Shown here piece by piece: positions 23,601 to 37,149 of a DNA stretch of 64,000 bases. Position 1 is the first letter of the stretch. The number at the start of each line of letters is the position of its first letter. The DNA comes from Tetrahymena elliotti 4EA (Eukaryota; Ciliophora; Oligohymenophorea; Hymenostomatida; Tetrahymenidae): the NCBI GenBank assembly GCA_000231825.2, contig JH720314.1:744001-808000 (forward strand). The letters are read 5' to 3'. Below the pieces are notes generated by a model. The model did not search any database and had not been told where the DNA came from. It was given only the letters and a program-made list of their open reading frames with translations. The translations under genes were made by a program, and so were the position numbers.

Positions 23601-26600
23601 GAATAAGAAGGATTATAAATGAAAAATAACATCTATTGTGAAAAGAGTTTCAATGTTGATATTTGGCTAAAAGAGTGAAATAAAGTGATTTGTAAGAGTT
23701 GTTATGAATTAATTTATTATTGGAAAGGAAATTTTTTTAATTTCCGACACTTAGTATAAGTTTTTCAATAATACTATTATGCCCCTAATGATTATTGATC
23801 TACTTTATTTGCTATATTCATCATTTATAGCAGAGTGATTCCAAATTGTCGTAGATTCCAACAAATAGTTTTATAAAAGTATTTAATTATGCTAATTAGA
23901 AGAACGTGGAAATACTTAGGAAAGCGATGAAATTAAAAACGAAGAAGCATTGCATGCTGCATTAAAATCTTAACCAGCTAATAAAATAGCTAACATATAA
24001 CTAAAATCTTCAGGAGCTGAAACAGGATCTATCATGTATTCTAATATTTATTTAGATTTCTCTAAAAATCTTTAAATTAAGCTGTGCTTTTTCATTAATT
24101 CTGGGTAGGTTGAAACGATATCTTTATTAACTACTATTGCAATCGCACTAAACTATATTATTAAAAAGAATAATTACAATTTTATTTTTAATTAATTAGA
24201 TTCACTATTGGATCTGTGTCTTCGTTTAGACTGTAATTGAAGAGTTACTCCCATTGATTAGTTATTTCAGTTAAAGTTTCATTTTGCTCAGAATGAGCTT
24301 TGTTGTAAATTTGAAAAAATGATTTCAAAATATAAGCTGCATTAGTAACATTTGCGAATTTTTACACTTTGGATTGTTTATTTTCTAATTTTTGGAGAGA
24401 TTAATAAGTTTCTAGCTTACTTTATATGTTTAAATAGCTATAAAATATAAAAAATAATGTATTTATAGAAGGAGGATATCTTATTATTTGAGAAGGTTTT
24501 TATTTATGCTGAACATTAAATGAACTTGAAGCAGCCTGGCTCTAATGAGTATTTTAAAGATTAGAATTTTTTTAGCTCTGATGAGGTGTTAAGAAGCAAT
24601 AGATAATTTACTAAGCGTATTTACAAGATAGGTTTTGGTTTTAAAGTTCTACGAAATTGGAATTATTACAGATGATGTCAATTTTATACATTAAATTATT
24701 AAATTAAATAACAAGGAATTCGAGTTTATTTTGTTGTTCATCTTTTAGATATAAAGATGATCTTCGACATTTCATTTCGTTTATTTTACATGTTTATCCC
24801 TTTTCTCTTGAGCTTTATGATTTGTTTTTTTTAGGAGATGAATTAAGAGAATCTTCTTTAGAGTAGTTTATTATACCTTCTGCAATGTCATTCGATTCAT
24901 CTGCTTCGCTTTTCTTAGAATGAATAAACCTTGATATGTTTCTATCTATCTCTTATTTCGTTAAGAACTAGCTCCCTAAACGAAAAAAATCACTTCCTTC
25001 ATTACTATCAGAAAAGTTTCCTTCTTGCTGCATAAGATTGTTAGTTACATCACCAAATTAAGCATTTCTTTTTTAAGTAAACAAAGTTTCACTGTTTTCG
25101 TTGCTTGCATTTACACATATAAAACTGCTATTTGAATTGTGATCACATTATTCAGTTTCTTAGAAATCTGCTTTTTAAATATTTTTTGGATTTGATGCTT
25201 CTCCTTAATTTGATAAAGGAGTACTAGCTTAATTATTTTTCTAAATATCTTTTCCTTCCTACTTATTTTCAGGGTTAGCCTCATTAAAATTTCCTATGTA
25301 CTCATCAAGGAGGATGACATCTTCCATATTCAACAATTTCCCCATATTTAAGTAATTTTTTAGAACACCTTAGAGTATTTTCTAATCATGCTTTTCTTTA
25401 TATTGAGGTTCTAAATTAGAATAGTTTATTTTCTATTCAGGCTTAGTAGAACTATTTTCAAATTCAATAGAGGCAGAGCTTTTTTATGACTAAGAAAAAT
25501 TTCTATCTTTAACAATCATCGTGTGCATACTGACTTGATTGTTAATGCTTTCATTTTATCTTTATTCTTTTTAAAGCTTCTATCTAATTTTGATAACATC
25601 TAAAATCATTTACAAGGTATTTTCCAGCAAGTAAGGCTAACTCTCCTTTTTCAAAATATTTCCTAAATAAACAACTTCTCCTTAAAATATATCAATATTT
25701 TCTTAGGAGTAGAGCATATCAATAAACTTGTATGCTATATTTTTAACGTATTCACTTAAATTTTTTAAAACATGATATCTATTAAGCAGTTCTATTGACA
25801 TTTAATGCATTTTTTCCCTCAAGTGTATAACATCTTCATTGTTCAATTTGTTGTCTTCAAGTAGCTTATGGGAGTCTTCCTTTCTGAATGACTTTTCGAG
25901 CTGTGCAAGAAAGATTCTTTCCTAATAGCTCATAAGTAAGAAAAACAAATCAATCAAAACTTTAGAGCTTTAATCTTAATCCTAGTCTTTATTTTTCATC
26001 CATTCATTCAATCTATTATTAAGTAAAATGTTCAATTCCGTTTTAATTAAAATTAATATTACAAATCTTCTCCTATTTTAATCACTTTAGTGCAAAAAGT
26101 TTTGAAATAGGGAGTAGAGCGTATCTAATCATGATTTAATTTTTATAAGCAGCTTATATAAATCTCTGCTCTTTTTGGAGTAATTTTACTATTATTTTAT
26201 AAGTGATTTTCTGACCGTTCTTAATTATTTTCCTTTTTAATATTTTATTTCTTCTTCTAATAATTCTGTCTGATAGTCATTTCATGTATAATACTTTCTT
26301 CAATTTTCATTAAAATTGAAGATATTAAAACAATGTTGTCATTTTCATAATAAACAGGAAAGAGATCTCCAAAATTGGCCATTTAATCCGAAAAAGTACT
26401 AATGATATCATTAGCTATTTTGTAATATTCTTCTTTATCAAAATAACTATGCAAAAGATCTATATAATTCATATATTCTTTTTCACTAAGTAATTTATGT
26501 CTTAAATCTGCAATAACTGCTGTGCTTCTTCTCTCTTTTTACCTTTCTTTCTTATTTGTGCCTATTTTATAAAGTTAGATTTTTAAACTTCAAAAAATAA

Positions 26601-28234
26601 AATGATTTGATAATGAAATTACTCAGAATAACAAAGAAAAAGTTAATTTGCTTGAGAAAGCTTTATGTTAAGCTTATCTTAGTGTTCTAATCTAGAAAAA
26701 TCTAATCAGATGCTAAACCATAAATCATTTAATATTATTTAGTGACTGTGTCCTATCTTTTAAAATACTCTTCTGACCATTTTAAGTAGCTTTTATCAAA
26801 ACAAAGCTGAAACCATGTTTAGGAAAAAATAAGCAACCATTTTCTCACATTTTTGACATCCAATTACATATATTTCCATATTTCCTATTAAATAAAATAA
26901 ATTAAAATTGAATTTTTGAGATAAAAGTAAATAAAATAATTTCTGATTAACAATGTATTGGCAAATATTTATTCAATTTATTTTTTCTTTTCTTTTAAAT
27001 TGGGATTTTAGAAAATGCAGCTTTTAAGTCGGAATCTGTTAACCTAATTTGTTTGTTAATATTCATTCAACACAAATTTAATGCTACTATATGACTTAGA
27101 TTTATTAGTGGTATTTTTTGATTAGCCATAAATAATAAATCAATCAAGTAAAACTATTAGTTAACTACAAAATCTAAGATAAAAATATAGTATTTTTGGA
27201 AATAAATTTTATGCATTTTCCAATATGAAATGTTAATTAACAATGTCTAGATTCTGTTATCATTAAAAATAATTTTTATTTTAAATTTATGATGCTACTC
27301 AATATGATAAACATCTTTTCATTTATTTATTTGCCATGTATAAACTTATAATTTTTCAAACTAAACTAATCAACTTAGTTACATCTAGATATTGCCTTTC
27401 TGATTTTTCGTGATTAGCATCTTTAATGTAATTAGTCCAAACAGGCATTCCATTACTTGGACTATTAAATACGCAAACATCTCTAATTGAATTCTAAGAA
27501 TATGGCTTGCTAAATGACTAGAAGTCAATAATATAATTAAAGAGAGTAAGGACGGACAGTTCTTATAATCTAAATAATTAATTGAAATCATAGCTTGATA
27601 TAATCTTAAAAAGCAGAATAAACCCCAAAATTCTTGCTTCTTCCTTATTCTGATAATCAAGGCAACAGTAAATGGTTTAAATAATTTGCAAGCGAAAGAC
27701 TCCTTTCAATAATTCTTGAATATTTATATTTTCTAAACTATCAAAGAAAAAATACAATATTTTTAATGTTTAAAGAATATCTCTACATTAGCTATTTTGA
27801 TTAATAAGCTTCTAAAAAAAGCCTGGATTAATTTTATTAAGATGGTCCTAAATCAGCTCATATACAATCCTATAATTCTGGTTTAAGGACTAGTGCCAAA
27901 TATTATTCAGTTTGCTATTTTTTACTATTTTATGCTGTAATTTCATCATAGTTATTCCATTATTACCAAGTACTCCTGATGAGTTATTGACAGACTAATT
28001 CAACTATGTCAAAGTAACTGGTTGGTTGCTTGCATGTTGATTTTACTGACTCTAGCTATCAATTTACTCATCTTTGCTTGCGCTTTATTAGTCTCCTTCT
28101 TCCCTGATATGCCTATAAACCTCAACTAGCTGCTAAAATCTATGCTTTGTTTTTTTATCTTTATCTAAAATAAACTCTAAGCTTGCATTAAAAGCCTTTA
28201 TAATCGCAGTCTCCTAATCATCTGTATTGCTCAT
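20693..28234 (-). CDS. RalGAP-alpha / tuberin-type GTPase-activating protein
   Basis: Thirteen exons (minus): 27383-28234, 26623-27043, 26063-26561, 24206-26012, 23562-24152, 23275-23502, 22188-23225, 22003-22085, 21777-21955, 21377-21722, 21214-21310, 21040-21151, 20693-20976. They give 2178 aa with all phases closing. The C-terminal Rap/Ran-GAP domain (about 1900-2110) is clear: SDKVKIGVLFMG, CGSQRYERFLENLGEKVKLS, HQGFLGGLSP, VVYHVVTMMPI and HIGNDFVNIIW. The HIGND Asn (about residue 2000) is the catalytic Asn thumb of this family, mutated in human tuberin disease. Downstream AYIVIHPLSNNYYRINLIRK and EARYHQNL match the tuberin/RalGAP end. The N-terminus (LEFILDKDKKTKHRFQQLVE) resembles RalGAP-alpha. 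Such proteins switch off Rheb or Ral. The stretch between exons 1 and 2 (27044-27382) and the open segment 26885-26960 are uncertain. Confidence 0.88.
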
Positions 28235-29715
28235 TCGTATAAGAACAATCAATTAATCAACTATCTATCCAATTAGATTTCTATCTTACTACTTAATATT
28301 ATTGATTGTAATTTATTTAATTATTTTCTTCTTTCCTTCCTTCTTATATTATAAACTTATTTATTTTCTTAAATTTCTTTATTCTCAATTTTCATTTTAC
28401 ATCTCAATATATTGCTTTATATTAAATATTTCATTCACTCATTCTTTATTATCAGCATCGCTTATTCTTAAAATGTTTGTCAAACCCTAAGTATAATTTA
28501 AAAGCTCTTATCTCACTATGTTGAGTTAATTAACTGATATAATATATAATAGATTTACTTTTATTTTGAGAAAACACAAAAATATATTTTCGATTTTCAA
28601 ATCAATTTTCACCAACAGTAAAATTTTACCACAAATCATAAAAATTTAAGTAATAAATACCATAAAAATTTAACTAGATACTGGTTAAATCTTTGATACA
28701 CATAAAAATAAATTTATTAGATTTATATTTGCAAATCAACAGCATATTTTTTGGCCAAAGTATTTCTAGGATAAAAACCAAATTTTATTTCTCAATAAAA
28801 TCTTAAGATGCATAATGCCAATTTCTAATTTATTTTTATCTATTTTTATTCCTAGACTTCTCTTTTTGTCACTGTTAAGAAAAATGAAAATGGCAGATAT
28901 TAAAAATTAGTTAACTTCCTAACACTTACTTTTCCTCTTATTTCCATAAAGTCTTTGAGAAATAATAGTATTTACAGATTGAAAACAAATATTTAGAAAA
29001 TGTTTGTTTGTTTGTTTACTCTTTTTTTATTAATTATATTATAGTAGATTTTTTTTGCTATTATTCTTAAATCTATTAATGAACAAAAAATTATTTTGAC
29101 TACATATGTAGCTGAATGCCTTTTTAGTGAATATTTGTAATTTTTAATATAATTTTTGTTTAAAATAAGATCTTAAAGGAATTAAAATGAAGGACTATTA
29201 GAATCTTAGCTTATCAATACATTATTATAAAAGAGTTTATTGACCAATAAATAATTGGTTATTTTAATCTTTTTAAAGATTATTTCATTTTTAATCAATA
29301 GCCATTTATTTCATTTCTGAATTAAAAAAACCTTTAATTTATAAAGTGTAAAAAAAGAAAAAGATTTATCACTTTTGAAATTGTAGATTTATAAAATTTA
29401 AAGTCAAATATTCAATTTGAAAGTATATTAAAATTATTTACTAATAAATGAATACTAATCTACCATTTGTACTTAAATATTGATTGCATTTAACATTATT
29501 AACTCTGGATTTTATATAGATAGGAAGCTCTAGAAATATACCTATTTAAGGTCAGCACAATATCATAAATTTATAAGATGATAAATTGAATTAAAATAGT
29601 GTAAATAACAGGCGAAAACTTGTAAGATTAATTTAATATTGTTGACAATCAACTCATTTAATTTTAATTTTGTTAGTATGTTTAAAAATATCCTAAAAAT
29701 TTGGACAGTAAATTG
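28235..29715. other. Divergent intergenic region
   Basis: About 1.5 kb between divergently transcribed genes, holding both promoters. Includes a short TTTG microsatellite near 29005. Frames near 28302 and 29563 lack coding character. Confidence 0.5.
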
Positions 29716-32700
29716 ATGACAGACATTCTTGGAGGTCCTTTGATCGAAGAAATTCCAAAAGATCCCCCAATACGTAGACCCAGAAGTTAAAGCAAAAAGC
29801 ACTTAAATGACAGGACTAATAATATGTCTCTAGATTAAAATAGTATAATGGGAGAAAATGAAAAAATGAATAAAAACTCAATGAGCTTTCATATGCCTTA
29901 ATCGAAAGATAATAATTTATTAGAAAAAGCCATGCTTGAAAACGAAATGTATACTTTAATTTTTCAAGCTTTCAGAAATAGTTTTTTTTAATTATCAAAT
30001 TTCAAACTCCTTTGTAACTTCAATTACAAATATATTGCTCTCTTTACAAAATATTTATTAAATTTATAAATTAAAATTATTTTTTATAGATAGGAACTTA
30101 GAGAGAAGCTTTATAGATAAGACAGGAATATCAACAGCATGAATGATATAGTAAAAAACTTAGAAAATAAATTGCAAACAAGATAATAATTGCAAGATTC
30201 AGATATTCAATAAATTTTAACTGCCAACAAATCTTAAGTTAGGAATTTTTAATTACGCGATCAATTATTTCTTTATTTGTAATATTATTTAACAGATTTT
30301 TTTTTAAAAGTTGAATACTTATGAGCAAAAAATTAGAGATCTTGAGTAGAAAATTCAATAGGATTAGAGATAGTATGATGACATCAAAAAAAATATGCAA
30401 TAAAATGATATGAATCAAAAAGAAATCTTAAATTTTATCAGGAATATGTAAAAAGAGGTATTATTTCCTATTACATCTTAATAAGATTAAATATTTTTAA
30501 TCTAATAAAGGAATCAAACTAAATAATGAATATGAAAGGGTTGATACAAGACAAATTAACAGAAGAAAACAACAATCTTTCCAAAGAAAAAGCAAAAACA
30601 AAAGCTTTATTTATGGAAGTTGTGCGTTTGGGAGAAAACTAAGAAAGATAATCAAGTACTATAAAACAAACTCAATCAGATTTAGAGGAAAAAATAAGAT
30701 TTTTAGAGTCTAAAATAATGAATGGAGAAAGAGCTGTGAGTTAGTTAGCTGAAAAAGGTGATAAAAATGTAAACTAAATGGGTGAATGGGGAGAGGTTAC
30801 TGCACAAAGGTAATTAATTAAATTATTATTTATTATAAAAGATTAATTTTATGCTTAAATTAGGATCAGAGATTTTGAAAATGGTTTGTTAAACGTTCAA
30901 AGAGAACTAGCAAAAGAGAAATAAAATATTAGAAGTATAGAGGAAAGTAGTATCAGAACAGAGTAAGAAGTTAGAAATTAGTTAAAATTAATGAAATCTG
31001 ACATCACTGATATGAATGAAAACTATTTTAGCCAAATATCTTAAAAATTATACCAAGAAAGAGAGGAAAGAAATAAAATTTTAGAGGAACTTCAAATATC
31101 TGTTGATTAAAAACAAAGAATTATGAATGATAAAATTAATTTCGATAAATAAGAATTAAAAGAAAAAGTAGGTTATGTTGAATAGTTGTTAAAGCAAGAA
31201 TCAATTAAAAACTCTGAAGGCCTCTTAATGATTTAAGGCCAACAAGACTAACAGCTTAAGTACTTGCAAGATTAGCTGAAAGCATTTGAAAGTAACCAAA
31301 TAAATTAAGAGAATAGAATCAAGCAAGATATTGTTAAAATTCAAGAATAATTTAATAGAGTAATATTGCTTTGAAATCTAATTTTTTTATTAATAATTTT
31401 TTGTTTGCTAAAAGGATTATCTTCAATTTAAAAATTACCAAAATGGTTTGACTGAAAAGATAACTGAGATGATGCAGCAAGAAATTAAAACAAGAATTAA
31501 TTCAGATATGTAATATAATAATAACTCATAAATTATTCATAAAATAAATATTTTTTTAAAAAATTAGAGATTTAAAAAACCTTACTAGTGATATAGCTTA
31601 AGATATTGTTTCTGATATTAACAAGTTAAAAGATGGAATAGAATAATAGTTTAAAGAAGTTTATGATGAGATTAAAAATATGAACTCTGAATGTGCTTAG
31701 AGATGCTCTAAATTGAGTATATTTACAGAACAAGAGTGCTCTAATTTAGGAGGTGAGTTTATCAAGAAATTTGATAAATTGAAAGATATGTTTACTAAAC
31801 TTGCAGAATAATTTAAATCCCATTTGATACACTATGATACAAACAGGAATTCTTTAATGTAGAAAATAGATTTTGTAGATTCTAAATACGGCAACTTAGG
31901 ATCAGATTTACTTTTGGGATTATAAGATTAACAAAAAAATTTCTAAGATAAGGTGGAGTCTGAAGTAAAATTACTAGATGAAGAAATAAATGGAGTTAAA
32001 ATACAAGTATAAGACAGATGCATAAAATTAGAATAGGAGTAGTTGAAAGATATTGAATTAGTTAAAGAAGCCATTCAAGATTTAACTGGCACCTTAAATG
32101 ATAAAATAGATAAAACTCAAAAATAAAATGACCTAATTCATTAGAATAACGATGATAAACTATAGGAAGTACTTATCAACACATAAAAAATTAAAGACTA
32201 AATTCAGATTTTTGATGAAAGAATTAACTAATTACAAGAATAAAATATGAATGGTGCTAGTTATACAATTAGTTAACTACAATCAGACTTAAATTTAATT
32301 GTCTAGAATTAAAATAGCATAAATACTTAATTTTAAGTTGATCTAGATCAGTTGACTCAAAATATTAATACAGCTGATCAAAACAGATAAAATTAAATAT
32401 AAGAGCTGGTAGAATACAGTAGTAATTTCGAAGGTTTATTATTTTTAAATAGATTTTCTTTATTTTTAATTGCTTTTTTAATAAATAATTTAAATTTATT
32501 AAGAAATTATTTAAATCTTCATTACATTCTTTAATAGGTGAGATGGCTGTTAAAGTTCAATCTTTGGAAGAATCTATTTTAAATAATTTAAAAATTATAA
32601 ATCAAACAATATAAACTATGGAAGTAAATTTTTTTAAATTATTTAACAAATATTTAATTAAAAATATATAGTCACTCTAATCAACTTTTGATGAGAGTGT

Positions 32701-33142
32701 TATTAGCTTACAGGCAGAAATGACTTTAGAAAAGACAATGAATAGGACAGAATTCTCAAATCTGAAATAAGATCTAAATGAACTTTTGGAAATATTTGAA
32801 TTAGCTAATTAAAAATAAGATTAATAAGTAAATGATAAAAATGATAATTAAATAAAAGAAGAAGAGTTGAATTAATTAAGAAATGAAATGCAGGAAAAGT
32901 ATGAGAGAAAGCTTCAGTAAGTATTAGAAAATATTAAAAGAGAGAATTAAGAATTGTGGAAGTAAAGCTTGGAATAAATAAACTCAAATTATAGTGGGTT
33001 AATTGATAAAGAAGATTTAAATTAAAAAAATAAAACTAATTAAATTCCTAATAAAAGTGATATTACTTTCCACACAAGATTAAATGAAATTTTACTAACC
33101 CAAGACACATATAATAAGCCATACTTAAAATAAAAAAAATGA
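29716..33142 (+). CDS. Long coiled-coil protein, family unknown
   Basis: Nine exons: 29716-29948, 30090-30237, 30311-30457, 30511-30809, 30864-31359, 31415-31509, 31568-32433, 32538-32623, 32672-33142; 946 aa, start MTDILGGPLIEEIPKDPP. After a Pro/Arg-rich head of about 80 residues (IRRPRSQSKKHL), nearly the whole chain is coiled coil: LRDKL-type heptads early, then LNTYEQKIRDLEQKIQQDQR and long Gln/Glu/Lys helices to about residue 910. One short Cys-bearing segment (NSECAQRCSKLSIFTEQECS) interrupts it at roughly 515-540. No membrane segment or enzyme motif is visible. It could be a cytoskeletal or basal-body filament protein, by composition only. The donor at 30238 is GTTAGG rather than GTA and is the least certain junction. 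The start is the first ATG after an in-frame TGA. Confidence 0.85.
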
Positions 33143-33825
33143 CATTAATAAATATATCATGTTATTCTGTATATCTCTAGATTTCTAAGGATTGTATTTT
33201 TTATTCAAAAATAAAGTAATTGCAAATAGTTAATTTATTTTTAATTTTTGTTTTTTGTAGTAGACTTTGATGAAATTGTCTTTTTTATTTTTAACAGAAT
33301 GTCATAAAATAGAAAAATAAAAAGTAAATAAAAATTAGTAAGTATTTAAGTAAAAAGCTAATTAGTTTATTTGTATAACATAAAAACATTAATCGTTGTT
33401 TTAAAGAGAATGCACTCGTATAAGTAAGAATTATTTGAGCCACAAAAATTAAAAGTCTTATCTTTAGAAATAGAACAAAATGCAAGAAATTGGTGTAGAA
33501 ATACAAAAAGAAAAGCAAGTAAATGTGGATTTAATAATTTATATTGATAAATTCTAAAAGGTGATGAAGGGAAAAAAAGAAAGAAGTAGTAAAGTTGAGT
33601 GATTTAGATGATAATTGTTATAAATATGATAAAAATCCAAAGTAAGAACAATAATTAGCAAGAAAACATTAATTTAATACAATAACTTATTTCTTTAAAT
33701 TAGAAATAAATAATTTAATCAATCAATCAATCAATTTTGTAGAAAAAAACTTTAAAAATTTACTAAAAATTTATTTTTTTTAATAAGATTTACTAAATAC
33801 CGCAAAACACTAAATTCCAAAAATT
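33143..33825. other. Intergenic region
   Basis: About 680 bases between two plus-strand genes, AT-rich, with an AATC microsatellite near 33718-33735. Nothing else recognised. Confidence 0.5.
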
Positions 33826-36800
33826 ATGATAAATCAAAGCATTCCTTTCAAAATGGTAGCTCCTGCTCCAAATAATCCTTTCATATAGATGCCAAGTAAC
33901 ATTTTATAGATTCAACTAAATGCTTTCAATTTGATTTTTCTTAAAGCAAATGAGTTAACTTTTATTAATTGGTAATATTTCAATCAGTAAAAGGGAGTCC
34001 AAAAAAAAAGACAATGAAATAAATATTTATTCAAAAAAATAGCTTAGGATTTTTTAAATAGCATAATTTTATTTTATAAACAAAAAAGTTTTATAATAGT
34101 AGCAGTAGTTTTTTATTGATGCAAATGGACAATAGTAAATGTTTGCCATTCATCAAAATTAATAGCAACAGTAGCAATAACAATTACAGCATTAGATTAA
34201 TAATTTAGTTTCTGCTTCAGGATTAGATGATTGTGACTCAGGCAGTAATTCAGATGGAGAATCTTAAGTTTTAAGTAAATTATAAATTTAAAGCTTTTCA
34301 CTTTTTACCCTTTTTAGATAGCTTTCACATTTTGCTAAAAGAATTCTAAAATACATTACAGATGAAAAAAAATAAACACTATATGATTACGAATAAAATT
34401 TTTATTTTAAAATAGCTAATAATCCAGAAACAGCAAAATAATACTTTGAGGATTTTCTTAATTTGACATAAAAAGTAGACCCATCTCACATTTAGCTAAG
34501 TACCGTCATAGAATAATATAATATAAGTTTTAAAAGTATGCCAAATGATGAAGAAATGAAAGCTGAATTTAATAGAATGCTATAAAAATACAAGTAAGTA
34601 TTTAATTTATTAAAAGTTTAAATGATGTCACATTTTAAATTTATTAAAAAAGTTCAAGTTCATAAAAGGGACAAAAAAAGAATTGGAATGATAATGAAAC
34701 AAAAATCTTATGCTGGATTGTCATCAAAGCATGTGTCTTATAGAATTTAGATTGCAGACATATTGTATAATTATAAATTAATTTTTTTTATTTTAGATTT
34801 GTGTGTATCTTATGTATTCTAATTAAGACACGCATTTATTGCATCAAATGCATTCATACTAAATAAATAGACTGACTGACTTATTTGTTTAATCTTTTGA
34901 AAATAGGAAGATAAAATTTGGGATGATATAGCTAAAATGATGATAGGAAGAACATCTGAAAGCTGTAAATTTAAATGGCTATCCTTATCTAAATTAAACT
35001 TGCAGCAAATCCCTTGGAGTGCTGAAGAGGATGCTTTGCTCCTATCTATTATAAAGTAAATATTTAGAAGAAATATATTAAAGGATTAATATAAATAAAA
35101 TAAATTAGAGAATATAATGCTAGCAATAAAGGGAATAAATGGAGTGAAATTAGCAAAGAATTAAATTCAAAATCGAAAAAAAATGTCTTTAGATAAGGTA
35201 AATAGTGCAGAGAAAGGTGGAATAACCATCTAGATCCTATGATAAATAGGTAAAACTAAATTCAAGCTAAGTTTTTGCATTAAAACAATATTATAAATTA
35301 TATATAATAAAGAGGGCCTTGGTAAGACAAAGAAGATTTGCAGCTACTAAAGTTAATTTTAGAGAAAGGTAAAAAATGGTCAGATGTATCTAAAGAGTTG
35401 AAAAGCAACAGAACTGAAAATAATGTAAAAAATAGATTCAATAGTATCATAAAAAAAGAAAAGCAAAACCTAGAAGAAACTAAAGGGAAAGCTGAATCAA
35501 ACAGGCCTGAAAATGATTTAATACACATGCTAATAAAAAAATACACAACAAGAATATCTTAAGGCTTTACTTTAAACTGCAAAGAAGAAGACTAATCTAG
35601 AGTAAATATTAATTATTTGGATAAAAGAAAAAAATAAATAACACTTACTTTTGTTTATTACCAAAAAGGATTAATAAATTTAAGATAGTAATTAGAAAAA
35701 TGAGTCTCCTTTGGGCAAAATAGAAAAGTAAAAAAATAAACTAAAAGATTTAGTTTAAAAGGAAATAAAAACTAAAGAAAATTAGACTTAAATAGTTGGC
35801 TAATAAGTTAATGGTATGCTTTTAGAAGATTAGAATCAATTTAATTAACCAAAAATAACCTAAAATTAAGTAGGAGGTTTTTTTTAATTTAATGATGGTG
35901 GTCAAAATTCAGAAGGTATTACCGATTAGCAATAATAAAAATTATAACAGTAACAACAATAATAATTCCAACAATAGCAATAGTATTAATAATATATCAG
36001 TACAAATCCAGCAGTTAATCCAGAATAATATTCTCCAAACACTTTTAACAAAGTTCTCTTAGCTTGTAAATAAATCTATTTCTTCATTTAACTTCTTTAA
36101 TTTTCAGTATTTTTTATTTTCTAACAGAGGCTGAATAAATCAGCTAATGCTCTATGAGCCCAGGTAATTCCTAACACAACACTCCTTTATAATAGCATAA
36201 TAATTAAAGCTTACTTCAACTCTTTTCTGCAAACGGAGGATATATTGCAGCTAATCCTACCCCTGTACAAACTTAAATTATGTAGTAGTATTTAAACTAA
36301 CCTCAATAATAGGGATAGTAGTAGCCATTTTAATAATAATAACCTCAACAGTCTCAATTCTTTTCTCAATCTTAATAATAAAAATAAATTATTGATAGCC
36401 CTTAAAGTTATAAAATTAGAAATGCTATGGATTTACTTAGTTAAAATGATACAATACCAAATATGAGTTTAGCTTTCTTCAATTCTCAAACATAAGAACT
36501 TATTGAAATAGATTAATAACTTCTCAAAGAGTATACTGAGAATTAAGTTAGACAATAGATATAATAATATGCATAAAATCTATCAGCATCCTAATTGTAA
36601 ACACCAGTCCAAACACCTTAACAAACACCATAGCCAACTTTTAACACTATATATTAGTAACTATAAAATCAAATGGTAGGCTAAACTGGCAGCAATTCTC
36701 CACAACAATATTAGCTTTATAATAAACCTAATAGTCCTAATTTAAATGCTGGAATTATCTATAGTTAACCAAATAATGCTCTTTCTCAATAATAGTAATA

Positions 36801-37149
36801 GCAGCTTATTGGTATGTATGGTACTCCTATATCACCCTAAACTAATTTATTTATGATGTAAAATATGTCTCCTGCATCTGGATATAATACACCAAACAAC
36901 AATAGCACTAATAATAACTAAACCGACATAAGAAGTATAAACTAAATGCAATAATATTCTAATTTCTTCATGAACAATGCTAATAATATGGTATAATAAC
37001 CTTAATAATTTCCTGTTTAAGCAGTTTAAGGTTAAATATTCATGTAAGCAAATGCAAATAATACTAACAACTTTAATAAAGATTAAATAAACTTCTCCCC
37101 ATCAAAATAGACTTTTGCGACACAATATAATTAAATTAATTAGCAATGA
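33826..37149 (+). CDS. Three-repeat Myb (R1R2R3) DNA-binding protein with Q/N-rich tail
   Basis: Eight exons: 33826-33895, 34089-34593, 34653-34764, 34907-35055, 35109-35249, 35313-35601, 35669-36065, 36128-37149; about 894 aa. R1 (about 200-252) reads NWNDNETKILCW, then EDKIWDDIAKMMIGRTSESC and KFKWLSL. R2 (about 255-325) has PWSAEEDALLL, KWSEISKEL and the hallmark GKQCRERWNNHLDPMINR. R3 (about 326-378) has GPWQDKEDLQLLKLILEKGK, KWSDVSKEL and NNVKNRF. Spaced Trp residues and the GKQCRERW recognition helix identify a c-Myb-like DNA binder acting in the nucleus. An N-terminal Gln run and acidic patch (DDCDSGSNSDGE) and a 430-residue Gln/Asn/Pro-rich tail suggest activation domains. The exon 1-2 junction is uncertain, and 34268-34321 could be a frame-neutral intron. 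Confidence 0.9.

Noticed and set aside
28302..28490. 62-codon hydrophobic plus-strand frame resembling a membrane protein
   Set aside because: Phe/Leu/Ile content reflects AT-rich intergenic sequence; there is no conserved motif and it lies in a divergent promoter region.
35298..35546. 82-codon minus-strand frame
   Set aside because: Antisense shadow of Myb repeat R3, whose plus-strand reading is clearly conserved.
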